A DNA stretch of 8,852 nucleotides from DAOUMU01 sp034409055 (lineage in GTDB: Bacteria > Chloroflexota > Anaerolineae > 4572-78 > J111), in contig DAOUMU010000340.1 of NCBI GenBank assembly GCA_034409055.1, positions 1 through 8,852 of the forward strand, in the 5' to 3' direction. A program made the translations under genes and the position numbers. Shown piece after piece: positions 1 through 5,677 of this stretch; the first letter of the stretch is position 1, and each line of letters begins with the position of its first letter. The notes beneath the pieces are model-generated. The model had not been told where the DNA came from. It ran no database searches and was given only the letters and a program-made list of their open reading frames with translations.

Positions 1-20
1 ATACCCCCCGCTTTATTTCT

Positions 21-190
21 GGCGAATGGCGAATCGGCGAACCTGCGAATGGCGAATGAGCGAACCCACAGGGCAAGTGTGGCGAAGGAACGACGAACGA
101 CCAACCCACAGGGCAGGCGACCAACGACAATGGACAATCTTGTAACCTGCAACCTTGCGACCCTGCAACCTGCAACCTTGCAACCTGAGC
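21..190. repeat. degenerate 7-8 bp tandem arrays, no gene in 1-233
   Basis: Three short-period families follow one another. Variants of GGCGAAT run from about 21 to 64. AACGACG/AACGACC-like units run from about 90 to 135, interrupted by two copies of CCACAGGGCA. CAACCTG/CAACCTTG units run from about 153 to 187. The last family is the reverse complement of the GCAAGGTT/GCAGGGTT array at 4964-5049, and the middle family is the reverse complement of the array at 6798-6846. Open frames here are low-complexity translations of the repeats, so I call no gene between 1 and 233. Confidence 0.8.
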
Positions 191-233
191 ATGGGTCTAT
201 TTGCAAATTTTCTCTCTTGAGAACAAAAACACC

Positions 234-534
234 ATGAAGCAGCCTCAACCTATAATTGTCGCACACCTTTTCCCTGAGATATTAGACGAACTTTTGGGAC
301 TTCTATCCAGTCTTTCAGCAGAAGAGTGGCAGAGATCAACGGTTTGTGAACTCTGGTCAGTGAAAGATATTGCGCTCCACAACATCAGACGTCGAAGTTA
401 CCATCCATCAAGATATTGTCTGGAAGTTATTCACAAAAGGTATTACTCCCGACGAGGTCCAACCCAAAACGGTAATTACTGGCGATAAATTATTGGGATT
501 GAAAGTATTGGATATGGTTTCGGTAATTGCGTAA
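234..534 (+). pseudogene. maleylpyruvate isomerase-like (MDMPI/DinB-type) pseudogene with the middle deleted
   Basis: Translation from ATG 234 gives about 50 residues resembling the N-terminus of the mycothiol-dependent maleylpyruvate isomerase / DinB-like superfamily: a leucine-rich helix, then LSAEEWQRSTVCELWSVKDI and ALH, which normally carries the first metal-binding His. The frame then turns to nonsense and stops at 488. From about 382, the +1 frame reads a recognisable C-terminal end of the same family (IVWKLFTKGITPDEV, then TVITGDKLLGLKVLDMVSVI) and stops with TAA at 532-534. Intact members of this family are usually 200-270 residues; only about 50 remain at each end. The breakpoint lies near 378-384. 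I infer an internal deletion that also shifted the frame, so the product should be inactive. Family assignment is by motif memory, but both ends agree. No strong Shine-Dalgarno sequence precedes ATG 234. Confidence 0.75.
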
Positions 535-560
535 AATGGCATTTTAGCTGCAAATGTAAA

Positions 561-678
561 GGGCTAACATTTTCAGCAGACGCCAGGAGCGCAGTTTTTT
601 GACGAGAGTCGCCTTGCGTGGGATAATCGGTTTTAATTCAAAGGCGTCTTGCTCGCTGCTGAAATGCGGCTGTTGGGC
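561..678 (+). repeat. long imperfect hairpin resembling an integron attC site
   Basis: Starting 26 bases after the pseudogene stop, GGGCTAAC (561-568) and GTTGGGC (672-678) face each other. GTTGGGC fits the attC R' consensus GTTRRRY; GGCTAAC is one base from the R'' consensus RYYYAAC. Between them, ATTTTCAGCAGACGCC (569-584) pairs with GGCGTC (643-648) and CTGCTGAAAT (656-665), leaving a bulge, with about 58 bases in between. A single attC-like site after one open frame and about 50 bases before the next is normal cassette geometry. There is no second site and no integrase in the window, so this could equally be a solitary or decayed site or an unrelated palindrome. Confidence 0.35.
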
Positions 679-728
679 GGCTTCTTCGCCTGAAATTAAG
701 ATATATCAGAGTTGGATTAGGGAGTTAA

Positions 729-1550
729 ATGACATCAACAAATCCTTACATTCCCCGCTTGCTGTTTATTATCTTTGTTATCGTTGCGCTGGTACTTCTT
801 GTTGGAGCAAGCCTGTTCTTTGTTCCTGGCCTGTTTGGGCCACACTGGCCCTGGCCTCTTAAACCGTTCAATGCCCGCTTTCTTGGGGCTGTATACCTGG
901 CCGAAATGGTAACCGTCCTCATGATAATTGGGGTACGACGCTGGTCGCCAACGCGCGTGGCCTTGCGACAAGCCGTAGTGTTCACCTCTGTCGTCATTTT
1001 GTTCTCTCTTCTTCAGTATTCGCAGTTCAATTTTAACCGCCCAATTGTCTGGAGTTGGTTCATAATTTACATCATACCGACGGTGATCCTCATTTATTAC
1101 TGGTGGCGATACCGCAAGGTGCAGGCATCCGATGTGGTGCCGCTGTCGAAGCCCTGGCGCGGCTACCTTCTGGTGGAAGGGATTATATTGGCAGTGTATG
1201 GGATCAGTTTGCTCGTTCTGCCTTCTGTAGCGGGCGCATTCTGGCCGTGGAAGATCGACGCCTTTCATGCGCAAATGTATAGCGCCATCTTTATGGCGGG
1301 GGGCATCGGAGCAGTGATACTTTACAAGTCTGCGGCCCGCCTGGAGCTTGTTACTCAGGGTTTAACACAGGTGACCTTCGGGGGGCTGTCCATCCTGGGT
1401 TTGCTTGTGGTGGACAGCGCAGTCCACACGGTCAACTGGTCTGCTCTGGGCACCTGGGTTTGGGTTGGTGCCTGTGCATTACTGGCAGTCAGCGGGCTTG
1501 GTCTGGCCTGGTCAGGGTGGCGATCATCACAGCAGGAAGGACGCAGGTAA
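729..1550 (+). CDS. eight-helix integral membrane protein, internally duplicated, function unknown
   Basis: A 273-residue protein I do not recognise. It starts at ATG 729 behind AGGGAG (719-724). Hydrophobic segments lie at roughly residues 10-32, 51-69, 80-97, 107-125, 146-165, 183-199, 212-232 and 240-262, giving eight likely membrane helices. The two halves match each other: P33-x3-G-x2-WPW(40-42) followed by F47-N-A recurs as P165-x3-G-x2-WPW(172-174) followed by F179-H-A, an offset of 132 residues. Helix spacing after the motif is also conserved, so I infer an ancient 4+4 helix duplication. A basic loop at about 127-144 joins the halves. No catalytic or transport signature is evident. 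It could be a receptor-like or accessory membrane protein. The preceding attC-like hairpin suggests it may once have been a cassette gene. Confidence 0.75.
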   Translation: MTSTNPYIPRLLFIIFVIVALVLLVGASLFFVPGLFGPHWPWPLKPFNARFLGAVYLAEMVTVLMIIGVRRWSPTRVALRQAVVFTSVVILFSLLQYSQFNFNRPIVWSWFIIYIIPTVILIYYWWRYRKVQASDVVPLSKPWRGYLLVEGIILAVYGISLLVLPSVAGAFWPWKIDAFHAQMYSAIFMAGGIGAVILYKSAARLELVTQGLTQVTFGGLSILGLLVVDSAVHTVNWSALGTWVWVGACALLAVSGLGLAWSGWRSSQQEGRR

Positions 1551-1579
1551 TGCTTGGGGGGATAACGCCACCAGCCGCT

Positions 1580-1603
1580 AGCCCGGTGCTCAAGCACCGG
1601 GCT
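1580..1603. repeat. perfect 11-bp hairpin downstream of the membrane protein gene
   Basis: AGCCCGGTGCT and AGCACCGGGCT are perfect reverse complements separated by only CA, 30 bases after the stop codon of the membrane protein gene. The stem is GC-rich and stable, but no T-run follows (GAAAGAG comes next), so it is not a canonical intrinsic terminator. It may act as an mRNA 3'-end stabiliser or be a REP-like interspersed palindrome. The rest of 1604-1689 shows nothing I can name. Confidence 0.7.
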
Positions 1604-1689
1604 GAAAGAGCCAAGGACGTTAACGCCCTCCAAAAGCCGATTTTCGCAGCTAAGGAACAAGAATTAAATAACTTCCCCATTTCATCAAA

Positions 1690-1874
1690 CCAGAATTTGG
1701 CTTACCAGCGGGGTAAAAAGTAACTTCCGCTTGATGTTGCCAGCCAGGGCGTAAAACGTAAAACGTAAAATCAAGCTATAGATAAGTCATTACGCTTCAC
1801 GTTTTACGTTTTACGTGGTTGGATGCTCTATGGGGTTGTCTCACCGGAAGTTGCTTTTTCATTGTCAATTCTGG
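1690..1874. repeat. long imperfect palindrome with CGTAAAA heptamer core (element A)
   Basis: Three nested inverted pairs share one centre. CCAGAATT (1690-1697) pairs with AATTCTGG (1867-1874). AAAAAGTAACTTCCG (1715-1729) pairs with CGGAAGTTGCTTTTT (1845-1859), 14 of 15 positions. CGTAAAACGTAAAACGT (1750-1766) pairs perfectly with 1799-1815. The core is three tandem CGTAAAA units facing their inverted copy. The element covers the first ATG (1819) of the sulfotransferase reading frame, one reason to prefer a later start. The 8-bp outermost pair could be chance. Confidence 0.7.
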
Positions 1875-1926
1875 TTCTATGCATTTGGTAAGCAAAATAA
1901 AATTGCCGAAAGTAGTGAATTGCCGA

Positions 1927-2973
1927 ATGTCGGGGAAAACCACTTTACCCTTACAGCATAGCCAAATAGTCCAGGAAATTAATAAGCGACCGGGACTGAT
2001 TCCCATCGACATTGACCAAGACAACCACAAATTGGTTTGGTTCGACATAGGGGACCATCAACTGACTGAGAGCTATTTCTTTACCTCAACAGAGCTGCTG
2101 ATTTCAACACAAGAGAAGCCCATCCTATTCACCACAGAAATAAGTACGCTGGCCTCTAATGACATTTTGACAAACTATATCTACCCGTCAGGTTTTATCT
2201 TTCACATGGGCAGATGTGGCTCCACATTGTTGTCCAAAGCCTTAGCCAGGTCACCAAATCATCTCGTTATCAGCGAAGCACCGCCTCATTACCTGATTTG
2301 GGAACATTTGAAAGGAAACTGGCTCAAGCCACTTGAATTCAGCAAAGAGAATCTCACAACCTACAGAAACCTCATTCTGACGATGGGCCGCAAACGAGTA
2401 TCAGACCAGCGAGCCCACTTCATCAAATTTACCACCCATAATATTCTGTTTATTGACTTCATCCACAAGGTTTTTCCTGATGTACCGTCTCTCTTTCTTT
2501 ATCGGGACCCAGCGGAAGTGATGGTCTCCTTTCTCAGACAAGGCGCTGGTTGGTTCAGATTCAAGGACACAGAATTAGGTGCATTCACGACAGGTTGTTC
2601 GGTTGAAGAAACAAAGGCCATGAAGCCGCTGACTTTTTTCGAAAAATTTTTAATACGGTTTGTCTCAGCAGCTTTGAAAGCGTCCGTTGAAGGTTTGGGT
2701 TATCTCAACTATGATCAACTCAACCCCCAAAACTTTGAAGTGGTGCTAAACGCTTTCAACTACACCACCTCCCCTGACCAAATTGCCTTAATGCAGAGAC
2801 AATTTAACTTTTACTCCAGAGATGATAGCGATACTACCCCATTTGTCTCAGACAAAACGGACAAGCAAAAAGAGATCACGCTTGAAATTAAAAGCTGTGT
2901 TGAAGGAGAATTGACCGAGTTATACGATCAATTAGAAAGGTCTGAAAGAAACCTGGCCAGATTATTGACATAA
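1927..2973 (+). CDS. sulfotransferase-like protein (PAPS-dependent fold)
   Basis: The frame is open from ATG 1819 (384 residues), but I choose ATG 1927 (348 residues, MSGKTTLPLQ): the upstream ATGs at 1819 and 1879 lie in or beside palindromic element A and encode sequence that does not look conserved. No start has a convincing Shine-Dalgarno sequence. Counting from the chosen start, GFIFHMGRCGSTLLSKALA at residues 89-107 matches the 5'-phosphosulfate loop of sulfotransferases (R-x-GST in a P-loop-like turn). VPSLFLYRDPAEVMVSFLRQ at 186-205 matches the 3'-phosphate-binding motif (RDP then Ser). These enzymes move a sulfuryl group from PAPS to a hydroxyl or amine; the acceptor cannot be predicted. 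Part of the N-terminal region (FDIGDH) resembles a leader seen in cytosolic bacterial sulfotransferases. No signal peptide or membrane helix is evident. It stands alone between two palindromes, and its TAA is the first triplet of element B. Confidence 0.8.
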   Translation: MSGKTTLPLQHSQIVQEINKRPGLIPIDIDQDNHKLVWFDIGDHQLTESYFFTSTELLISTQEKPILFTTEISTLASNDILTNYIYPSGFIFHMGRCGSTLLSKALARSPNHLVISEAPPHYLIWEHLKGNWLKPLEFSKENLTTYRNLILTMGRKRVSDQRAHFIKFTTHNILFIDFIHKVFPDVPSLFLYRDPAEVMVSFLRQGAGWFRFKDTELGAFTTGCSVEETKAMKPLTFFEKFLIRFVSAALKASVEGLGYLNYDQLNPQNFEVVLNAFNYTTSPDQIALMQRQFNFYSRDDSDTTPFVSDKTDKQKEITLEIKSCVEGELTELYDQLERSERNLARLLT

Positions 2974-3138
2974 GGCAGTTCCGAAAAAATACCTGTGCCC
3001 GGTACGGGTAATTGTCCCAACTGCGTGAAACGTGAAGCGTAAAACGTGATGTTTTTACGCCATAAACCCTCACGTTTCACGTTTTACGCTTCACGCCGCC
3101 GAAAGTTTTGGGATGATTTAAATTTCGGAACTCCCTTA
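2971..3138. repeat. long imperfect palindrome with heptamer core (element B)
   Basis: TAAGGCAGTTCCGAAA (2971-2986) pairs with TTTCGGAACTCCCTTA (3123-3138), 15 of 16 positions. Inside, ATTGTCCCAACT (3011-3022) faces an imperfect partner near 3103-3116. The core CGTGAAGCGTAAAACGTGA (3031-3049) pairs perfectly with 3077-3095. The core uses the same heptamer family as element A, and the same layout (unique outer arms, heptamer core) is seen. The left tip provides the stop codon of the sulfotransferase. It also holds a 19-base stretch (2995-3013) that recurs inverted at 6757-6775. It looks like a non-coding MITE- or REP-like insertion. Confidence 0.75.
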
Positions 3139-3165
3139 AAAGTGTTACATATAGGATGAATGAAA

Positions 3166-3616
3166 ATGACGAATCAAGTTACTTATGCCAAAACTACAGA
3201 CGCCACCAGAAAGCGCACAAGCCAGCTTGGATTTTGGAGCGCAGTATTAATAGCCGTATTGACCGCATCAGCCTTGGCGATCGGTATCACCACTCCCCCA
3301 AGATCTGGCCCGTTTTGCCCGAGTTCATGTATACGGAATCTTCATCGCTCTTGAAGACCTGGGATACTTGATGATGAGCGTCGCCTTCCTTTTCTCCGCG
3401 ATGGTATTCGACGGACGCAAAAGAATTGAGCGTGCCATACGGTGGCTCTTCATCATAAGTTTTGTCTTGGTCGTGGGCTTTCTCGTTGTTCTTTCGCTGC
3501 TTTATGGCAAGAACCTGGATTACAGATTTGAAGTCACAGTCATCCTGATAAATTGGACAGTGCTGATTGTCTCCGGAGTATTGTTAAGTCTGTTCTTTAA
3601 GCCAGCAGGGCGATAG
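3166..3616 (+). pseudogene. small multi-helix membrane protein pseudogene, internally deleted and frameshifted
   Basis: ATG 3166 sits 9 bases after AGGA (3153-3156) and opens a frame reading MTNQVTYAKTTDATRKRTSQ, one membrane helix (LGFWSAVLIAVLTASALAIG), then TTPPRSGPFCPSSCI. This frame stops by 3354. In the +1 frame, VYGIFIALEDLGYLMMSVAF continues into three further hydrophobic segments (around FLFSAMVF, IRWLFIISFVLVVGFLVVLS and TVILINWTVLIVSGVLLSLF) and ends at TAG 3614-3616. The two pieces look like the start and end of one membrane protein of roughly 200-230 residues (from memory of similar proteins) whose middle helices are gone, with the junction near 3325-3336. I do not know the family's function. 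Alternatives are two tiny real membrane proteins, or a sequencing or assembly deletion. The remnant lies 13 bases before the acetyltransferase gene, with which it was probably co-transcribed. Confidence 0.7.
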
Positions 3617-3629
3617 TGGAAAGGTATTT

Positions 3630-4058
3630 ATGGAAGATTACAAAATAACTACTGAAGATAGTCCTCTTGAACAAGATGTCGAACTGTTGAGACAATCTTT
3701 GATTCAGCATAACCTTACGCATTCAAGCATTGAAGAAGGTCAAGATTTGGCGGTTTTTCTAAAAACTGACCAGAATAAAATGGTCGGGGGCGTATATGGA
3801 TGGACGTGGGGAAAATGTCTCGAAATCCAATATCTTTGGATACACCCCAGTTTACGAGGGCAAGGTTATGGCCAGAAGTTAATAACAGTGATTGAACAAC
3901 AGGCTGTGGATAGAGGCTGCATCCAGGTCATCTTGGATACATTCAGTTTCCAGGCCCCAGAATTTTACCGCAAGCTGGGGTATGAACTATTTGGTACCAT
4001 AGATGGTTATCCAAATCAGTGTCGCAAGTTCTTTCTGAAAAAACAATTGAGCCAATAA
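3630..4058 (+). CDS. GNAT family N-acetyltransferase
   Basis: A 142-residue, single-domain protein of normal GNAT length. It should transfer an acetyl group from acetyl-CoA to an amine on an unknown small molecule or protein. Motif A, including the pyrophosphate-binding loop, is clear: IQYLWIHPSLRGQGYGQKLI at residues 66-85, with the R-G-Q-G-Y-G signature at 76-81 fitting R/Q-x-x-G-x-G/A. Motif B follows as LDTFSFQAPEFYRKLGYELF at 102-121, whose Tyr often acts as general acid. The start ATG 3630 is supported by GGAAAGG at 3618-3624 with 5-base spacing. It follows the membrane pseudogene by 13 bases, so the two formed an operon, and it ends convergently with the lipoprotein gene. The substrate cannot be inferred. 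Confidence 0.9.
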   Translation: MEDYKITTEDSPLEQDVELLRQSLIQHNLTHSSIEEGQDLAVFLKTDQNKMVGGVYGWTWGKCLEIQYLWIHPSLRGQGYGQKLITVIEQQAVDRGCIQVILDTFSFQAPEFYRKLGYELFGTIDGYPNQCRKFFLKKQLSQ

Positions 4059-4132
4059 AACCATCAAGACACAACCGACGATAGCCGTCACCAGAATGGG
4101 CTGACTAGGTTCTGTTGACATTTATCCAAAAA

Positions 4133-4273
4133 TGTCATTCCGAGGAGCGCAGTACCCAAAGGGCATAAACGACGAGGAATCTCCGGCAACGAGGACAAAT
4201 TCAAGGCGCAATAGGAGATTCTTCGCTCCGCGAAGCCTCCCTGTGGGACGGACCTGCTTCGAGCAAAATGATG
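4133..4273. repeat. degenerate inverted-repeat element (TGTCATTCCGAG type)
   Basis: TGTCATTCCGAGGAGCGCAG (4133-4152) faces a degenerate inverted copy, CTGCTTCGAGCAAAATGATG (4254-4273). Inside, GAGGAATCTCC (4174-4184) pairs with GGAGATTCTTC (4214-4224), 10 of 11 positions. Intergenic elements beginning TGTCATTCCGAG with a GGAATCT core are widespread in several bacterial phyla, to my knowledge. This copy is worn. It carries no coding sequence. The flanking stretch 4059-4132 contains nothing I can name. Confidence 0.6.
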
Positions 4274-4304
4274 TGGTCAGGCTTTACCCTAAAAACTTTT
4301 GAAA

Positions 4305-4360
4305 CGGCCCCCTGGCGTCAGAGACCTCGCCAGCAATCACCGTTGCTGACCACGGGGCCG
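4305..4360. terminator. branched stem-loop cluster between convergent genes
   Basis: CGGCCCC (4305-4311) pairs perfectly with GGGGCCG (4354-4360). The enclosed sequence can form CTGGCG (4312-4317) with CGCCAG (4328-4333), or CAGCAA (4331-4336) with TTGCTG (4343-4348). The two inner stems share bases 4331-4333 and so compete or shorten. Being between the convergent acetyltransferase and lipoprotein genes, it could stop transcription, but no T-run is attached. Another possible stem, TTGCAC with GTGCAA, lies just beyond at about 4366-4393. The terminator role is inference. Confidence 0.4.
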
Positions 4361-4412
4361 CCGATTTGCACGCGCGGACGCGGTCGGGTGCAACAGGGGT
4401 TAGCTGGCTAGT

Positions 4413-4940
4413 TTAGGGCACAAAGCCTGCTCGATATACCACATCCACTCCCTCTGGTAACACCACCTCGGTTGCCTCGACCACCGCTTTGATTTCGGGT
4501 ACTTCCAGCCCGATGTTGAAGACCTGGTGACGCTGACCGTAAGCCTGGACCATTATGAAGGCATAGGAATGGCCAATAGCCATCCGGTAGTCTCCTGTAA
4601 GCTCGAAAAAGTTGTTCTCGTCTAGCGCTTCCCATAACTGTACTAACTCATCCTCTCTCACTCGGAATTCACCGGTCTCTACAATCTGGTCCGCCTCATA
4701 GGTGACCATATCATTTGCATCCCCTTTAACGACGCCACCTGTGTCATAGCGCTCATATCGACCCTCACCCTTGGTATTTATCCGGATATTCACATGCTGC
4801 GCTACACCACCTCCGGCGCTCTCAACATCCATGACAAAGATAAAGTCTGGAGGTATCCTGCTCTCATCAGCGGTGGAACATCCACTCGCGGCTGCCAAGC
4901 ATATTATGCCTAAGATGAATAGACGCTTGAGAAACGACAT
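4413..4940 (-). CDS. small secreted lipoprotein, function unknown
   Basis: A 175-residue protein starting at ATG 4940-4938, behind a strong GGAGGA (4945-4950) with 4-base spacing. The frame continues upstream to 5060, but that extension only translates tandem repeat DNA (TLQPATL-like), so I reject the longer start. The N-terminus MSFLKRLFILGIICLAAASG followed by Cys21 is a type II signal peptide with lipobox A-S-G-C, predicting lipid attachment outside the cytoplasmic membrane. The mature part (about 155 residues) is acidic and probably beta-rich, with DFIFVMDVESAGG near the start and MAIGHSYAFIMVQAYGQRHQ in the second half. I do not recognise a domain. The gene follows the endonuclease gene on the same strand after 167 bases of tandem repeats, so co-transcription is possible but not shown. 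Confidence 0.8.
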   Translation of the reverse strand: MSFLKRLFILGIICLAAASGCSTADESRIPPDFIFVMDVESAGGGVAQHVNIRINTKGEGRYERYDTGGVVKGDANDMVTYEADQIVETGEFRVREDELVQLWEALDENNFFELTGDYRMAIGHSYAFIMVQAYGQRHQVFNIGLEVPEIKAVVEATEVVLPEGVDVVYRAGFVP

Positions 4941-4963
4941 CGACTCCTCCCGAATGACTCTTT

Positions 4964-5049
4964 GCAGGGTCGCAGGGTTGCAAGGTTGCAGGGTTGCAAG
5001 GTTACAGGGTGGCAAGGTTGCAGGTAGCAGGGTTGCAGGTTGCAGGGTA
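4964..5049. repeat. tandem array of GCAGGGTT/GCAAGGTT octamers
   Basis: About eleven head-to-tail units alternate GCAGGGTT and GCAAGGTT, with two 7-base units (GCAGGTA, GCAGGTT). The array ends 13 bases before the Shine-Dalgarno sequence of the lipoprotein gene, so it would be part of its promoter or leader. The same family occurs inverted at about 153-187. Confidence 0.9.
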
Positions 5050-5050
5050 G

Positions 5051-5106
5051 CACGCAACACGCAACACGCAACACGTCTCCCATTGCTAATTGCTAATTGC
5101 TAATTG
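5051..5106. repeat. two adjacent heptamer arrays: CACGCAA and ATTGCTA
   Basis: CACGCAA is repeated 3.6 times without error at 5051-5075. ATTGCTA is repeated 3.6 times without error at 5082-5106, separated by TCTCCC. Both arrays are exactly 25 bases. The second ends one base before the stop codon of the endonuclease gene. Its sequence recurs inverted at 6748-6761, on the other side of the restriction-modification operon. Confidence 0.9.
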
Positions 5107-5107
5107 T

Positions 5108-5677
5108 TTATATCGTAATCCCCAAAATGAGAACTGGTATATCAATGTCTGCTATGCCCCGATGCTCTAAATCCCATACAAACTGCTCGAAGTAAGAAAC
5201 GCCTGTGGACATTTCATTGGCTAATTCTTTGAGGGGAACGATTTCAACACCAATGTCAATGATGTCCTGGTTATGAAAGATTGTCATTTTGGCGCAAACG
5301 TTGTAAACCATAAACGCATATTTCCCGAACTGTACTTCTACGCCAACTCGATTTTTTACAAAGTCCATCTCCCGAAACGCGCCACGAAAAGTTTCAGGAG
5401 TTTCGTAATCTGAAATGTAAAACTCTGTTGGATACTCACAGGGGATTTTATGATTCTGCCAACCTCGTTTGCTAAACTCTCGTTTGAAAGCCTTGTTCAT
5501 TGAACCGGGCTTATAAAGCATCTTCCCCGGCATTGTTTTTTCTTGGCTAACCTTCGTTTTGTGCTTTGGGCCGTCTACCGCAGCAACAATTTCTTCGATT
5601 TGTTGTAACTCGGCGGCAAAATTGGCCTCCATAACCTCTTTCCCCCCTTTGAAAGAGTAAACGCCTACAATTTTCAT
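5108..5677 (-). CDS. type II restriction endonuclease, BglII/BstYI family
   Basis: A 189-residue protein starting at ATG 5677-5675, inside the end of the methyltransferase gene (ATGA overlap). An in-frame upstream extension to 5728 merely overlaps methyltransferase coding sequence. MDFVKNRVGVEVQFGKYAF at residues 104-122 closely parallels the BglII segment around its catalytic D84, E93 and Q95: here D105, E114 and Q116 keep the same 9- and 2-residue spacing. W73-x-N75 parallels the region of BglII Asn69. The C-terminal VSYFEQFVWDLEHRGIADID and IPVLILGI also fit the family. It should cut double-stranded DNA at a GATC-centred site, probably AGATCT or RGATCY, with Mg2+; the exact site is not determinable here. 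The family usually has about 190-225 residues, so it looks complete. Translation is presumably coupled to the methylase, with AGAGGAAA about 8-10 bases upstream of the ATG as ribosome-binding site. Confidence 0.85.
   Translation of the reverse strand: MKIVGVYSFKGGKEVMEANFAAELQQIEEIVAAVDGPKHKTKVSQEKTMPGKMLYKPGSMNKAFKREFSKRGWQNHKIPCEYPTEFYISDYETPETFRGAFREMDFVKNRVGVEVQFGKYAFMVYNVCAKMTIFHNQDIIDIGVEIVPLKELANEMSTGVSYFEQFVWDLEHRGIADIDIPVLILGITI

Noticed and set aside
49..237. Open frame of 62 codons on the plus strand
   Set aside because: It is a translation of the tandem repeats (TLQPATLQP-type peptide), with no ribosome-binding site and no protein-like composition.
735..1274. Minus-strand open frame antisense to the membrane protein gene
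   Set aside because: The plus-strand frame has eight coherent membrane helices and a ribosome-binding site. The antisense product is compositionally implausible.
1580..1603. Intrinsic terminator of the membrane protein gene
   Set aside because: The stem is strong but no T-run follows on either strand. I list it as a palindromic repeat instead.
3368..3616. A separate 82-codon membrane protein starting at TTG 3368
   Set aside because: The same frame continues upstream with protein-like sequence (ARVHVYGIFIALEDLGYL), so it is the C-terminal part of a broken larger gene, not an independent gene.
4111..4130. Possible insertion-sequence terminus (GGTTCTGTTGACATTT)
   Set aside because: It faintly resembles some insertion-sequence ends, but there is no partner inverted repeat, transposase remnant or target duplication.
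4941..5060. N-terminal extension of the lipoprotein frame
   Set aside because: The extension translates the GCAAGGTT array. The strong GGAGGA and a canonical lipoprotein signal peptide fix the start at 4940.
4964..5106. CRISPR array
   Set aside because: The units are 7-8 bases in direct tandem without spacers, which is microsatellite-like and not repeat-spacer architecture.
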